From Chrysoperla carnea (taxonomy: Eukaryota; Arthropoda; Insecta; Neuroptera; Chrysopidae), in the NCBI RefSeq assembly GCF_905475395.1, contig NC_058339.1:93692520-93756519 (forward strand): a stretch of 64,000 nt of DNA, written 5' to 3'. Below the pieces are notes generated by a model. The model was not told where the DNA came from, did no database searches, and was given only the letters and a program-made list of their open reading frames with translations. Shown here piece by piece: positions 1 to 12,066 of this stretch (position 1 is its first letter; every line of letters starts with the position of its first letter). Made by a program: the position numbers and the translations under genes.

Positions 1-148
1 CGTACGGAGTTGAGTGGTGAAGTTGACACAAACGCATGAGTTGTTTGTATGAAAGTAATATACTGTCTAACTAGAATGTATATGGTCTCCAAGAATGTTG
101 TGGTTTTCATCTTAGAAAATAACAATTTTATAGAAATGATAAGCTTAC

Positions 149-3100
149 TTCAAACATAAAAGTATCGACTTCTTCTCGAATATCTTCGTACGATAAACTA
201 TTATCCAGTTTCATTTGTTTGATCAACAAGTCCATCATTGGTAATTTATATTTGCCGGTATCCAAATTTTTTGTATGTTGGACTTGTGTTAAATCCCAAT
301 TTGTTAGACGTTCTTTGATCACATTACTTGTAAATGTTCGTAACGATTTGATAATCGTGTATAATCGCCAACGTTGTGGGGTAAATGCATAAGTTATTTC
401 GGAATAGAACCATGGTTTTGCCATGCGATCCGTAAATATATCACCAAATCTATATCAAACCAAAAATTTAATTCAGAAATATTTTTTGAAAATGTAAAAT
501 GACTCAATTGGTGATTGAACACGGAGAACTAAAGATACTAAGAGTGAACTTTACTTACTCATGAATGTTGCTCTTATATGTTTGAATTCCTTTCTGTTCC
601 GATTCAATATTTAAGCCCATTGTGGTTTCTACAAACAAAAATTTTATTTTAAAGCTGCCATGGTAAGCAAACTGGTAGAAATCGACACGTACGCATGTGA
701 GATATGCTGCGTGTGTCTAGTCTAGAATATATATTATTATTAATTGCTTAGTGTGATTCTAATTCCCAAGCCATTAAGCCATTACAGCCAACTTTACAAA
801 AGTATACAAACCACATAAAGAATATAAAGAATGCTTTACAATGATTGGTATCACATTCGATTCAGACTTGGGGCATTCTTTATCAATGTCCTCCATTGAG
901 TGTTCACTTTGACCTTCAAATATTGGGATAAATCCTTTTAAAATATTAAAATGAAATGCAGGTGTTAGAATTTTTCGTCTTGTTCTCCATTTATCTCCTA
1001 GAAACATTAAAAAAATTGCATTGAAAAACGAAGTCAATCTGCTTCGGCTCTTATTTTGGAAAATACCAATTACGGGTTAAGTAAGATTGGTATACTTGCC
1101 AGTACTGGTAAGAAGTCCTTCTCCCAACCATACAGTCAACATGTCGTACGCTTCACTCTTCATTAAGTTTTTATTATCCGTTAATATTGCCTCCACATAT
1201 TCAGGATCCAATAAGAACACTGAGACACGATTCAAGCCCCAAAGTTTGAAAATCTTTGGATATTGTACACATAATTTTCTTAATTTAAGCCAAATGATTT
1301 CTATAAAAATTAAATCGTTAAACTTTAATTTACATATAACTATATACATACTATGGCTACTGTTATAAGTGACCTGCGTCTTTTCAAATTATCAGACAAT
1401 GCGTTCCAAGATATTCTAAAACAGCTTATATATAATAAATAAACTAGCTCGGCTACGTGATTATTAGTATTAGAAGAACATGTTTTAAAAATAGTTCATA
1501 TAAAAATAGTTTTGAAGTATTTGTTATTACTTCTTAATTACATTCGAAACATGTTTGCCTAATACACTTATTATTATATTAAAATTTAAATTCAATTATA
1601 TATCAACTATTCGATATTGAGTAAACAATATTTAGTGAGCAGATTAATTAATACCTGTCCAACACGTAAATAAAAATAAAGTTTGTATTTTGAAATGAGG
1701 CAGACCTTCAAACGTTTAAAAAATCAAAATAAATATAATCTGATAGTTTATAGTCTAACAAAAATGTGCCCTTAGGCTCATTCAATAAAAAAAACAAGTA
1801 ACAGCATTTAATAATTATAACATTTAGCAACTTTTTAATACTTTGTATTAAAAAAAGCCATAAATTTTCCAGCCTTGTCAAAGAGGGAAGTAAATTTTTC
1901 AAACGATTAGGTAAATTAGCTTTAATAACACTAATTATTTCAATTTGTAATACATTTTTATCGAAAACAATTCTATTAAAAATGGTAATACGGAAAATTA
2001 AATTATTGTATAAAATACAAAAAAAAAAAGTATAACAAATGAAAGTAACATCTTACAGAATTAATTGATTAAATATCTTAAATATACAGAAATAAATTAA
2101 TATGTCAAAATTATAGCGAATCCATAATAATTATGATTATTATAAGAAAAATGTTTAAGATAAAAATTGTTTATTTTTAAAAAACGTAATTTTAACTTTT
2201 CTTGCATCTTGTGGTGGAAGGTACTATTTAAAATGATTCTCTTGATCCACAATTCTACTCTTCATGTTTGAACTCAAAGTAATTCTTCAAAAAAAGTAAA
2301 TAGCGAGTTAAGTTTGCATAAAAAATAAAAATCTAGGTATATGAAAACGCTTAATTTAAAAATTCTTAATATTAAAATTCGATTAAAATTTTGAATATCT
2401 GATTGAATTTAATCTCTTAATTAACAAAAACAATTAGTTTGCACATTTGAATCAGAATAGAATGACTTTTAGTTTTTATAAAAAAATTAGATGTAGATAA
2501 CATTTGTTTAATTAATGTTCGTTTATTTTTAATCGTGTCTATTTTAAGTACAAAACTTTATTTTATTTAGAATGATTAAGTTTTGCTAGACTTTTCTCAA
2601 CTTAATATACAACTTTTATTCCCCTAAATATCATTTATAACAACGATACATATTATAAAGCAGAATTTTTCAAAATTTGTTACAAATTCGAATTTCCAAA
2701 AGACCATTTATCGAACGTATTCGAATACAATTTTAAAAAATATATCTTTTTAATTTTGATGGTGAATTATGTTATTTATAACTTGTCAATATAAGACGAA
2801 AAGTAAGAATAAAATTTATCGATGTCCGATTCAATTTTCTATAATTATTCAGCTTTGGATATTTCGAAAACCAAGGCAGATATCGAAAAGTTTTATTCTT
2901 ATTTTTCGTCTACATACACGAATTTGTAATAAAATTCGTCATCAAAGTTAAAAGTAAGATAAAAATAGTTTCAACCCTTAATCTAGTCAGCTCGTGCATC
3001 CCTTATATGGATGGAGACACTTGGTACTTTCAAAATAAGTCGTTTTTTTGAGATTTCTCCAATATATCATGTTTTTTATATCGATTTTCAATAATTTTAA

Positions 3101-3593
3101 CAAAATAAAAAAAAATACGTGATTTCTTATATAAAATTTAATTTAATTTTAAGTTTGAAACTATATCATTTTAAATAAATATCATTTGTCTAGCGTGTTT
3201 TTTCCTAAGCGGTACATATTTAGACCGTGAGTATATTTTTCGTCACCTAGACAAAATAAGCTTGAAAATGAGGGGTGAATGATGGAATTTGATAAAGGAA
3301 TAAGCAAGCTAAGGTTACGGCAGAAAAAAACTTGCTAGGTATAAGATTGAGATCAAAGCTACAAGCGCGTGTGTATTTAAAAAATGTGTATAATAGACTT
3401 GATACTTACCAGGTGAGCCAGCAATATGATGCATACTACCTATAATTGGTATTTGTGATGGTCCCGGTATATTTTGAACATGTTTCCTAATTCGTTTGGA
3501 CCAATGCATGCGTGCATATTTCCACCAAATATCCAATAATTTTAATGTTAGCAAGGTAACGCATGTTATTAAAAATAATTGTAATGGATTCAT
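149..3593 (-). CDS. Cytochrome P450, CYP4 family, N-terminal half (partial at left edge)
   Basis: Five coding exons read on the minus strand: 3593-3410, 1300-1100, 997-812, 628-559 and 449-149. All joins keep frame. The start is the ATG at 3593: it begins an N-terminal hydrophobic anchor (NPLQLFLITCVTLLTLKLL) followed by basic residues and the proline hinge IPGPSQIPIIG, the usual ER-membrane layout of microsomal P450s. Next come the CYP4-typical blocks WLGEGLLTSTGDKWRTRRK and LTPAFHFNIL (helix C region), then CETTMGLNIESEQ and finally EEVDTFMFE, which in CYP4 enzymes sits just before the GHDTT oxygen-binding motif. That motif and the haem-cysteine loop would lie in exons beyond base 1. CYP4 enzymes hydroxylate fatty acids, hormones or xenobiotics using NADPH-P450 reductase; the substrate is not predictable here. 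The donor after exon 2 is GC rather than GT. No stop or frameshift is seen, so the gene looks functional. Assignment to CYP4 is firm, the subfamily (CYP4C-like) is a guess. Confidence 0.93.
2755..3110 (+). repeat. Fragment of the 646-bp TTAA-flanked repeat, inside P450 intron 1
   Basis: This stretch matches the interior of the complete element at 39961-40606 almost continuously. Shared blocks include ATATAAGACGAAAAGTAAGA, ATATTTCGAAAACCAAG and CATCCCTTATATGG. The terminal inverted repeats are not preserved, so it is a truncated relic. It lies in the 2.1-kb first intron of the P450 gene, which otherwise holds only AT-rich sequence. Confidence 0.75.
3185..3345 (+). repeat. Dispersed repeat B, copy 1
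   Basis: About 150 bases closely match 14815-14975 in the same orientation. Shared blocks include GTGTTTTTTCCTAAGC, TAGACCGTGAGTA, AATAAGCTTGAAAATGAGG and TTTGATAAAGGAATAAG. Neither copy has obvious coding capacity or clear inverted ends. It lies next to the first P450 coding exon. Confidence 0.75.
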
Positions 3594-4269
3594 GATTATA
3601 ATTGTTTTATAAAAATAAATCACTTTTTAATAAAACATTGCCACTACTAAAGTATGTACGTCTGTCTTATCTCATTCAACATCAACAACAGAACTTATCA
3701 AACTGTTTAATTATAATTAATAACTTATAATTAATGAGTTCCTTCTTCAAGCACTCACTCGATGCACTTGCCCACTATCTCAAATAAAATACATTTTTTA
3801 GTGAACTTTGGATACTATTTGAATAAATTTATGTATAAATATTTAATATTGTTAATATTTAATGACCCAAACATTGCAACAAAAATAACAAAAATGCATC
3901 AAATCGCATGAATTTGTAATTATATTTATAATCAATTATTTTAAAAAAAATAATTAATTATTAGAGTTAGATTGTAATCATTTTTAGTGGTTTGTTGAAA
4001 TAATTATAAATCTAAGAATGTAAGATTGTTATTAATTTATACACAATGTAATTGTAATTACAAAGTGTCAATTTTTTAAAACTGTTTTTTATTTTTTATT
4101 TTAATTCATGATGATAGCCGGATTTGCTAGTTATAAAAATGTAAATTATTACTAATTACTAATATTAGATGATACTTAATTTCCCAAATCGATAATTAAC
4201 GAATATCCATATCGATAATAGCACATTATCGCATCCGAAAACTGTAAAGGAACTTCCTTGTTAGAATTT
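3594..4269. other. AT-rich 5' flank of the P450 gene, nothing recognised
   Basis: Presumed promoter side of the P450 gene. I see AT-rich sequence without a convincing TATA/initiator pair, gene or repeat that can be named. Confidence 0.5.
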
Positions 4270-4433
4270 TATGTTTTATGTGGTTTTTGGCGTTTTTCGA
4301 TATTTTTAGAGCATTTTTTTACGTTCATATCATAACAAATTGCCTAGTTCACGATATATTAAGAGCATTTTCTTACATTTACGTCATACACATATCGTAG
4401 TTGAGTAGCCACGTGACAGCCGTACCACTTTAA
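4270..4433 (+). mobile_element. Truncated copy of TTAA-flanked MITE family A
   Basis: The right end TGACAGCCGTACCACTTTAA matches the terminal inverted repeat of family A (consensus ACAGCCGAACCACTTTAA). It also shares the internal blocks TTTTTCGATATTTTTAGAGC and TTTACGTCATACA. The left terminus is missing. Confidence 0.7.
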
Positions 4434-4619
4434 GGTTCTCCAAACGTGATTTTACTTACTGCTAAGAATATAAACAATATAAACAAATAATTTAATGATT
4501 TCTTGAATGATAGGGGCAGAGAAGATTTTATAATGATAATAATAATTCATAAAGCTAATTATGTATTAATAACTAACAACAAATAACTTTGTCGCATAAG
4601 GTCACTCAGTGACGATGTA

Positions 4620-4765
4620 GAAAAATTTTTCGTTATCTGCCTTGGTTTCTGAATTACCGAAAGTTAAATAATAAAACAAAATTTTCAATTTTCGAAATTC
4701 TAAATATTACTCCAGATATCGAAAATTTTTATTCTTACTTTTCGTCTTATATTGTCAAGTTAAAA
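4620..4765 (-). repeat. Antisense fragment of the 646-bp TTAA-flanked repeat
   Basis: The reverse complement matches 40052-40175 within the complete element at 39961-40606, including the block ATATAAGACGAAAAGTAAGA. It is a short internal relic. Confidence 0.7.
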
Positions 4766-4920
4766 TAAAAAGTAAAAGTTTCACGCTTTCTGAAAACATA
4801 TTTCTTTCTTAATTAAAAAAAAACTTGATATTGAAATAAAGGAAAATTAAAAAAACACATATTTAATATAAATTAGGTAAATGAATAATTTTGTTGTATG
4901 TAGTGTCACCTATGATCACC

Positions 4921-6075
4921 GAATGGAACTATTAATTTTGTTATTTTGATGTATGTAGTGTCACCTATGAGTACCAAACCAAATTATTTTATTATGTTAC
5001 GTGTACTGCCACCTATTAGTATCAAATCGAACTATTTTATTTTGTAGCATGTATTGCCACCTATTGGTATCAAACCGAACTATTTTATTATGTTACGTGT
5101 TCTGCCACCTATTAGTATCAAATCGAACTATTTTATTTTGTAGCGTGTACTGCCACCTATTGGTATCAATCCGAACTATTTTATTTTGTTACTGCCACCC
5201 ATTAGTATCAAACTGAACTATTTTATTTTGTTGCATGTACTGCCACCTATTAGTATCAAAATTAACTATTTATTTTTGTTACGTGTACTGCCACCTATGA
5301 GTACCGAATGGAACTATTAATTTTGTTATTTTGATGTATGTAGTGTCACCTATGAGTACCAAACCAAATTATTTTATTATGTTACGTGTACTGCCACCTA
5401 TTAGTATCAAATCGAACTATTTTATTTTGTAGCATGTATTGCCACCTATTGGTATCAAACCGAACTATTTTATTATGTTACGTGTTCTGCCACCTATTAG
5501 TATCAAATCGAACTATTTTATTTTGTAGCGTGTACTGCCACCTATTGGTATCAATCCGAACTATTTTATTTTGTTACTGCCACCCATTAGTATCAAACTG
5601 AACTATTTTATTTTGTTGCATGTACTGCCACCTATTAGTATCAAAATTAACTATTTATTTTTGTTACGTGTACTGCCACCTATGAGTACCGAATGGAACT
5701 ATTAATTTTGTTATTTTGATGTATGTAGTGTCACCTATGAGTACCAAACCAAATTATTTTATTATGTTACGTGTACTGCCACCTATTAGTATCAAATCGA
5801 ACTATTTTATTTTGTAGCATGTATTGCCACCTATTGGTATCAAACCGAACTATTTTATTATGTTACGTGTTCTGCCACCTATTAGTATCAAATCGAACTA
5901 TTTTATTTTGTTGCGTGTACTGCCACCTATTGGTATCAATCCGAACTATTTTATTTTGTTACTGCCACCCATTAGTATCAAACTGAACTATTTTATTTTG
6001 TTGCATGTACTGCCACCTATTAGTATCAAAATTAACTATTTATTTTTGTTACGTGTACTGCCACCTATGAGTACC
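4921..6075 (+). repeat. Higher-order tandem repeat: three 385-bp units of about eight 48-bp subunits
   Basis: The anchor GAATGGAACT recurs at 4921, 5306, 5691 and 6076, exactly 385 bases apart. Within a unit, a 48-base subunit with the core TGCCACCTATTAGTATCAAA recurs about eight times with substitutions. The three units look almost identical; the difference I noticed is TGTAGCG in the first two against TGTTGCG at about 5909 in the third. Subunits diverge far more from each other than units do, the signature of higher-order repeat amplification. Degenerate subunits continue on both sides to about 4896 and 6140. Because 48 is a multiple of three, open frames of 71-112 codons appear by chance; they are not convincing genes. 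Confidence 0.95.
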
Positions 6076-6140
6076 GAATGGAACATTTTAATTTTGCAAC
6101 ATGGATTACCACCTTTTAGTACCAAATGGAATTATTTCTT

Positions 6141-6821
6141 TTGTGATATTCATATTATATAAAATATTTAAATTAAAAAAACTTCAATTTTTGAACATTT
6201 TTATTAGAACACAACAATTATATTATTTTATAAGAATAATTAAATTTTAAAAGAAAACCAGTTTTGATTGAAAAGAATATGGGGGTACCTTTTTTCTTAA
6301 TTTTGTCTACTGTCATTTGTTTTTCTAATTGAATAGCTTTTTTAACAACTTTCTACGGCTAATTTAATCCACTGCAGGAGAAGTTTATTATTGTTCATAA
6401 TTCCGTAGATAAGCTGAAGAAATAGTTGGGATTTTTAAACAAGAGAGAATTGTGTTCAATTAACTCATTTCAGTGCCTGAATCGATTCAAGCTGAAATAA
6501 TATTTTTAATACGTAAGACCATATTGGTTTTCTGTAGTAATTGACAATATACTTCAAAACAAAATGATTACGTACCAAGAGCCTTTTTAAATGAACGTTA
6601 TATCACTTTTTAAGAACGATATGATGTTTACACCCCCCAAACATCAGATTCTTATATTTTATATATAATATCAAAATCTCATTAGCTTTGTTAGATCCAA
6701 CATAATTATATGCCCCCTCCCGCCTAAAGTTCATTAGTCATGCACCTCGAGCTGGTGTACCAAAAAATAAATTAGTGTTTCAAATAAACGCAGTCTAATT
6801 AAATTTGGAGGAATATATTAA
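6141..6821. other. Intergenic, nothing recognised
   Basis: Unique-looking AT-rich DNA between the tandem repeat and the MITE at 6822. No coding signal, RNA gene or named repeat was found. Confidence 0.5.
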
Positions 6822-7195
6822 TTAAAGTGGTTCAGTTGTCACATGGCTTATCAATTAGTAAACTAGGCAATTTGTATGACGTTAATGTAAGAAAATGCTA
6901 TAAAAATATCGAAAAATATCCAAAATCTAATGTATTTTTATGTTTTCTTTTTGGAAAGCGACGTAAGGTAATGTATTTTGCATAAACAGAACCTGTGATA
7001 AATTTTCTTCTTGATAAAAACATTTTTGCAGCTCAATCGCAGATTTATTTTTGTAGAATTAACATTATTATTCTTCCATGAGGTACTATGTTAAAAATCA
7101 CATTTGTAAAATGAAATAATTCAAAATTTTGCCCCACAAGAGGCCCCAAACCTGTGTTTATTGCGATAAAGGGGCTTGTTGCTCAAACCACTTAA
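6822..7195 (-). mobile_element. Near full-length MITE family A, TTAA-flanked
   Basis: The left end is TTAA followed by AGTGGTTCAGTTGTCACATG; the right end is GCTCAAACCACTTAA. These are inverted relative to one another and match the ends of the copy at 53615-53979 in reverse orientation. The interior shares TATGTTTTCTTTTTGGAAAG and TTTATTGCGAT. About 374 bp, no coding capacity. It lies just beyond the poly(A) region of the ribosomal protein SA gene. Confidence 0.85.
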
Positions 7196-7231
7196 AAAAA
7201 AAATAAAAAAAATAGATAATTTTTAATAATT

Positions 7232-7247
7232 TTTATTTGTTTTTATT
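7232..7247 (-). terminator. Polyadenylation signals of ribosomal protein SA
   Basis: Two AATAAA hexamers on the minus strand (7242-7247 and 7232-7237) lie about 40-50 bases downstream of the RpSA stop codon. Placement fits a short 3' UTR; the actual cleavage site is not visible. Confidence 0.6.
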
Positions 7248-7285
7248 TTACAAAATAAAACATTTGTATTCCGCTCTCAAAATGA

Positions 7286-9372
7286 TTACCAACTCACATC
7301 AGATGATGCCCAATTTGGTTGTGTAGCAGCAGCCGCACCACCAGCATTTGATGGCCATTCCACTTGACTGGCCCAATCTTCACTAGCTGCTGGAATACCA
7401 GCACCAGGTGCTGGAGCACCACCTGGTGCTACAGTGACAGCTGCATCACCACCAGCCACGGCAGCTACTTCTTCAGACCAGTTCTGTGTAGTAACATCAC
7501 CATCACCAGCCCATGATTCAGTGATATCGTGTGCAGGTACTTCTTGTTTGTGTGGTACCAACTCTTTGCCAGCTTGTTCTTCTTTCTCTGCCTCATCCGG
7601 ATCACGATAGAAGAATAAATCTACAACTACATCCCATTTGGTTTCACGTGGAATTGAACCACGTAATCTTAATACCTTTTAACAAATTTAATTTAATTTA
7701 ATTAGTTAATTTTAATTAATTATTGATATGTAATTATTAATTAAATACATTTCAATCAGGTGGAAAAATTAATAATATCATATTATTTATTTGAATAATC
7801 AATAAATAAATATGGAACGGTTTCAAATTCATCATTTTATTTTTATTTAATTTAATTTGATCAATTCAACCAATTTTCTTCATCTTAGATTCTATCTAGA
7901 CTGTCCATTTGCTTCTAAACGCTGCTAATTTTTATTAACAAGTGAAATTTACAAAATTTAATCCCCGACAAATTTTTCGGCTACGGAACCCTAAACTAGC
8001 ATTTAAGGGTTCCGTAGGGTTTTAACACTCTCCATTAAATTACCTTTTTCCTGAAAGCCTTTTCCAAACTAAGCCGATTTGGAAGATCATCGACACATAG
8101 CGTTAAATAATTAATTGACTGAGTTAATTGTTGAAATATCATGTATAAATAGTGGTGTTTGCATTATTTTTCATAAATTGGAAGAATTTAAAATTTCAAG
8201 TATTTTCTAGAATTGTTTTTGCGTTTTTCGAGAATGTTTCACAAGACCACTCGTTGAAGCTACCTACAAATTAGCTCTAGTATAGGACCTCCATTTTAAG
8301 ATAGTCATCAAATGATCAAACATCCTGCATATAATATTTAGGGGAGCACCAGGAAATAAAAAAATTAAAAAAAAGACTTAGAACTAACCTCACGTGCCAA
8401 CAACCACCACATTAAACCAATTGAATATGTTGATTTGGTGTTGCATGGAATCGAAATATCAACGAAACGTAACGGACTGTCTGTATTACAGAACGCAATT
8501 ACTGGAATATTAACATATGATGCTTCTGTGATTGGTTGATGATCAGTTATTGGATCTGTTACAATCAATAATCTTGGTTCACGGAATGCTGCTTGAATTT
8601 GATTTGTAAATGCACCTAAAAACCAAAACAAAAATCAAAATTAAAATATTTATATGATTTTAATGTTCTACTAATACTTATTATTTAAATAATTCAGTCT
8701 TATTATAAATTGTAATCATGATTTATTAATTCAGTGGTTCCTTAGATTAATTTGTCATCATTTTATTTACGAAAATTAATAGTTTTCGAATTAGTACAAT
8801 AGGGTATTCTACTATTTTTGAAAAAGCCCTTCAAAATATTGATTTTACTAATAAAAAGCCATCAAAAATTTATTTCGGAAAAATACACACGCTTTCTTGC
8901 CAAAAACTTAAATTTTAAGTTAATTCTTAAAAAACTTACCAGGGGTAAATCGTCCGGCAATCGGTGTTGCACCAGTGTACGATGCAAATTTCAATACAGC
9001 ACGTTGTCCATGTGGTCTTGAAGATATTACGAACACTTCAGCGGGATGTTCAATGGCAACGATTGCACGAGCTGCGAGTAATAATTTCTCCCATGTTCGA
9101 CGTAAATTGATTATGTGAACACCATCCGATCTCCGTTTGTACACATATCTATAAAAAAACAAATACAATAATCTACATAATCATCTTCAAAAGTCCTGGA
9201 AAACGCTCCAGGTAAAACTACCAGATGACCTATACTGTTATTTATGTATTAAAATATGAACTTACTGTTCCATTTGGAAATTAATATTATCAGTACCCAA
9301 ATGAGTACATGCTGCAAGCATTTTCGTCACATCGTCTTCTTTGAGACTTAACACTTCCAGACCTCCCGACAT
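7286..9372 (-). CDS. RpSA: 40S ribosomal protein SA (laminin-receptor homologue, uS2 family)
   Basis: Four coding exons on the minus strand: 9372-9266, 9148-8940, 8615-8389 and 7675-7286. Together they give 933 nt, 310 residues plus a TAA stop. The frame starts [19 protein letters not shown] and continues with highly conserved uS2 blocks: [80 protein letters not shown]. The protein is part of the small-subunit head and is needed for 40S maturation. The C-terminal extension contains the acidic, tryptophan-bearing repeats typical of animal RpSA ([35 protein letters not shown]) separated by an Ala/Gly/Pro-rich linker. Length is slightly above the usual 270-300 because of that linker. A non-coding first exon ends at 9644. 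All splice sites are GT-AG and all joins keep frame. Confidence 0.98.
7981..8017. repeat. Perfect short inverted repeat in an RpSA intron
   Basis: CTACGGAACCC at 7981-7991 is answered by GGGTTCCGTAG at 8007-8017, giving an 11-bp perfect stem that extends with one bulge through the adjacent A/T bases. The loop is about six bases. It sits in the last RpSA intron (7676-8388) and may be a mobile-element end pair. Confidence 0.7.
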
Positions 9373-9639
9373 TTTAACGTTATCTTGGAGCTACGACGTA
9401 ACCTAAAACAAAATAAAATTAAGCTCAATACGTGTCTCTTAAATCACACAACACATGTAATACACCGATTATCAAAGTTTTAAAATATGTCACATTTTTA
9501 TCATATTGAAACTATTTTATGACATAAATACTTATTAAATATGTTTAATAAATATTGAATATTGTAAATTCAATTCGATTTTAAATAAATATTAATTGAT
9601 TGATTTAATAAAAATAGATTTTGATTCAAAACATGATAC

Positions 9640-9690
9640 TCACGTATGCGATGCCACTGGGAGAATAAATGAAAAGAATTGTTTTATTTA
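9640..9690 (-). promoter_or_regulatory. RpSA non-coding first exon and likely TOP-type transcription start
   Basis: On the minus strand a first exon ends at 9644 at the donor GTGAGT. It joins the acceptor at 9403, 30 bases before the ATG. Upstream of that donor is a pyrimidine tract CTTTTC at 9676-9671, then TTTATTCTCC. Animal ribosomal-protein mRNAs normally begin with a C in such a 5' terminal oligopyrimidine tract, which places translation under TOR control. The start site is inferred, not measured. Confidence 0.5.
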
Positions 9691-9699
9691 TTGTAGTTG

Positions 9700-11340
9700 G
9701 TATTCACTGATTTTCTAGTTGTGTGAGTGTTTAAACGCTAGAGGTCAGCAATGTTAAAAAAAAATTAAAATATTTGGCGGTTAAATTTAAAACATATTTA
9801 CAGAGTTACAAATATTTAAATATAAAAGATTATTATTATCACAACTCTCAATTAATTCAATCTTTGTAGTTTTTCATTTTCATATTTTATACTGTTCAAA
9901 TAAAAAAAACAACATCTTTTAAAATAAAACAACTTTAACAAGCAAATGTTCAACTCTATTTAGGGTGCGTTCTAGTATGCATTGTGACCACAATAAGGTA
10001 TGAAGTTTATTCAGTATACTGTCACCCCGTTTTCAAATGAAAATAATTTTCATTAAAAACTGTTCAACGAAATAAATTATTTCTTGAATTTTGTTATAGT
10101 TAAATGTTCAAGATTATGAAATATATCAAAGTATATTAAGTTTAATTCCAAGTTTGTAACGCTTAAAAATATTGATGCTACCAACAAAATTTTGGTATAG
10201 GTTTTCATAAAATCACCTAATTAGTCCATTTTTGGTTACCTATCCGTCTGTCTGTCAGCACGATAACTCAAAAACGAAAAAAGATATCAAGCTGAAATTT
10301 TCATAGCGTGCGCAGGACATAAAACGTGAGGTCGAGTACGTAAATGAGTAACGTAGGTCAATGAGTAACGCAGCTGTAATTTTTTTTTCACCCAGATAGC
10401 ACCACGGGCTAAACCAACCACGTGATATAATTTGACGCTCAAACCCAGCGTCAAGCGTCTTCATGAAAATACACCTTCTATCCGATGCAGCATAGTTCGT
10501 TGCGTATTTTTGTAACTCCCTATACGTACAACGTACAAGCCATAATCACATATTATGTGATTAAGATAAAACACGCATGTGTTATATTTTTAATAAAGAA
10601 ATATTGTATATTCGCGCATTATCATTTATTTATATTATATTAGTTTAATATAAATACCAATAGATGGCATATATAATTATATATTTAAAAATGATTTAAT
10701 TATAAATATATATAATTAACATTCTATATTTAAAAAAGTATTATTATTAATATTAATTTTTAATAATTTATTTTAATACATTTCATGGCTAATACTTTAT
10801 GTATTTAATGAATCTTATAAAAAGTACTTGATTTTTTTTAAAAATAAATAAATTTTTTAATAATAATTAATGATCAACAATGAATGAACAAACAAAAAAT
10901 ATTGTATCATATGTGGTAATGTTTATTGTTTGTTGTCTGTTCTCAGTTGAGTTCTGTTCAGAAAACGTCAATACCATAAACTTAAGCGATTGGTGACGTA
11001 CAGTACGACTACATACATATAATACATAAAGTATGTTCTTTTTGTCATTATGACCTGTGTATTGTACTAAGTGTAAATAATAAAGGATAGCTTAATTACA
11101 ATTTAATAACACAGTCCTTTTCTATGTACACTGTGTCTAATATACACTTTATAAAAAGAACAATTTGGTTGTTTTATCTTTGTAGTTGTAAACATATACA
11201 CATACAAATTAAGAGTTAGTATTTTAAAGAGAGAGAGAGATAGATAATATCATATGATAATAATGTAAATTAGTGAAGGTAAGATATATAAAATGTGTAT
11301 ATGTATATGCATGTTGTGTATGATAAGATAATATAAAGAG
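9700..11340. other. Intergenic with a repeat relic at about 10210-10520
   Basis: Mostly AT-rich. The segment from 10230 (TATCCGTCTGTCTGTCAGCA, then GATAACTCAAAAACGAAAA) to about 10520 is richer in GC and resembles dispersed insect repeat modules also hinted at near 15340, 35930 and 42420. A (GA)n/(GATA)n tract lies near 11227. No gene was found. Confidence 0.5.
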
Positions 11341-12066
11341 AAGGTATTCCAATCCGTCAAGCGGTGGCGCTGCCATGAGTGTGTTCAGCATACTAGTTAG
11401 CTGTCAACTAAAATATACTTGCGGACTTGTGACAAATACTAAAATGTTTTTAATCGATTTAGCTTGCCATGAATTTTGAAAATCATTTACAATCTGTCAA
11501 TTTATATGTTTTGTCCAAAATTTCTGTTATTCATTCAAAAAAAATGAGTTATGAGTTACCAGAAGAAATTGAACATAATAGAGATAATTTAAAGTAAGAA
11601 TAAGGAAATTTTATGTTATGTCATAATAAATATCTTGATCAAGCCAAATGAAGTTAATGTACGCACATATTGGATTGACTACTAAATCAAAAGTATGTCT
11701 TTTTTAAACTAATATTACAATTAATTCATAAAGTATAGAGTTAAATAGCTTTAATATTTAATTCCTTTAGCAATAAAACAAGTATTTGACTTTTTAAATT
11801 AATACTTTAAATTTTCAGTATTACCAATGCACAGATATGCAAATACTATCATGAAAGAAAAAAAAAAAAACATTTACAAGAAACTAATTACACTTAACCT
11901 GTAGCGTACACAAACAAAACAGAAGATACAATGGGAACCCCACGACACCACTCCTTTTTTTATTATTATGAGAGTTTTATGTTAAAATGAAAGTACTTTA
12001 GTTGACAGTTAGTTTTTCAACCACTGGAAATATTTTCCATCATGCATTGCAGGGTTGGAATACTTT
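11341..12066. mobile_element. Inverted-repeat transposon remnant, about 726 bp
   Basis: The left end AAGGTATTCCAATCC is mirrored by GGTTGGAATACTTT at the right end. Further inside, TAGCTGTCAACTAAA (11397-11411) is mirrored by TTTAGTTGACAGTTA (about 11997-12011). The interior is AT-rich and non-coding, so this is a non-autonomous DNA element. Confidence 0.75.

Noticed and set aside
4921-6075. Possible CRISPR-like direct repeat array
   Set aside because: Repeats are contiguous tandem units without unique spacers, and the genome is eukaryotic.
5001-6162. Repeated frames encoding MYCHLLVSN-type peptides and a 112-codon frame
   Set aside because: The 48-bp subunit is a multiple of three, so frames stay open by periodicity. 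There is no splice context and the peptides are not protein-like outside the repeat.
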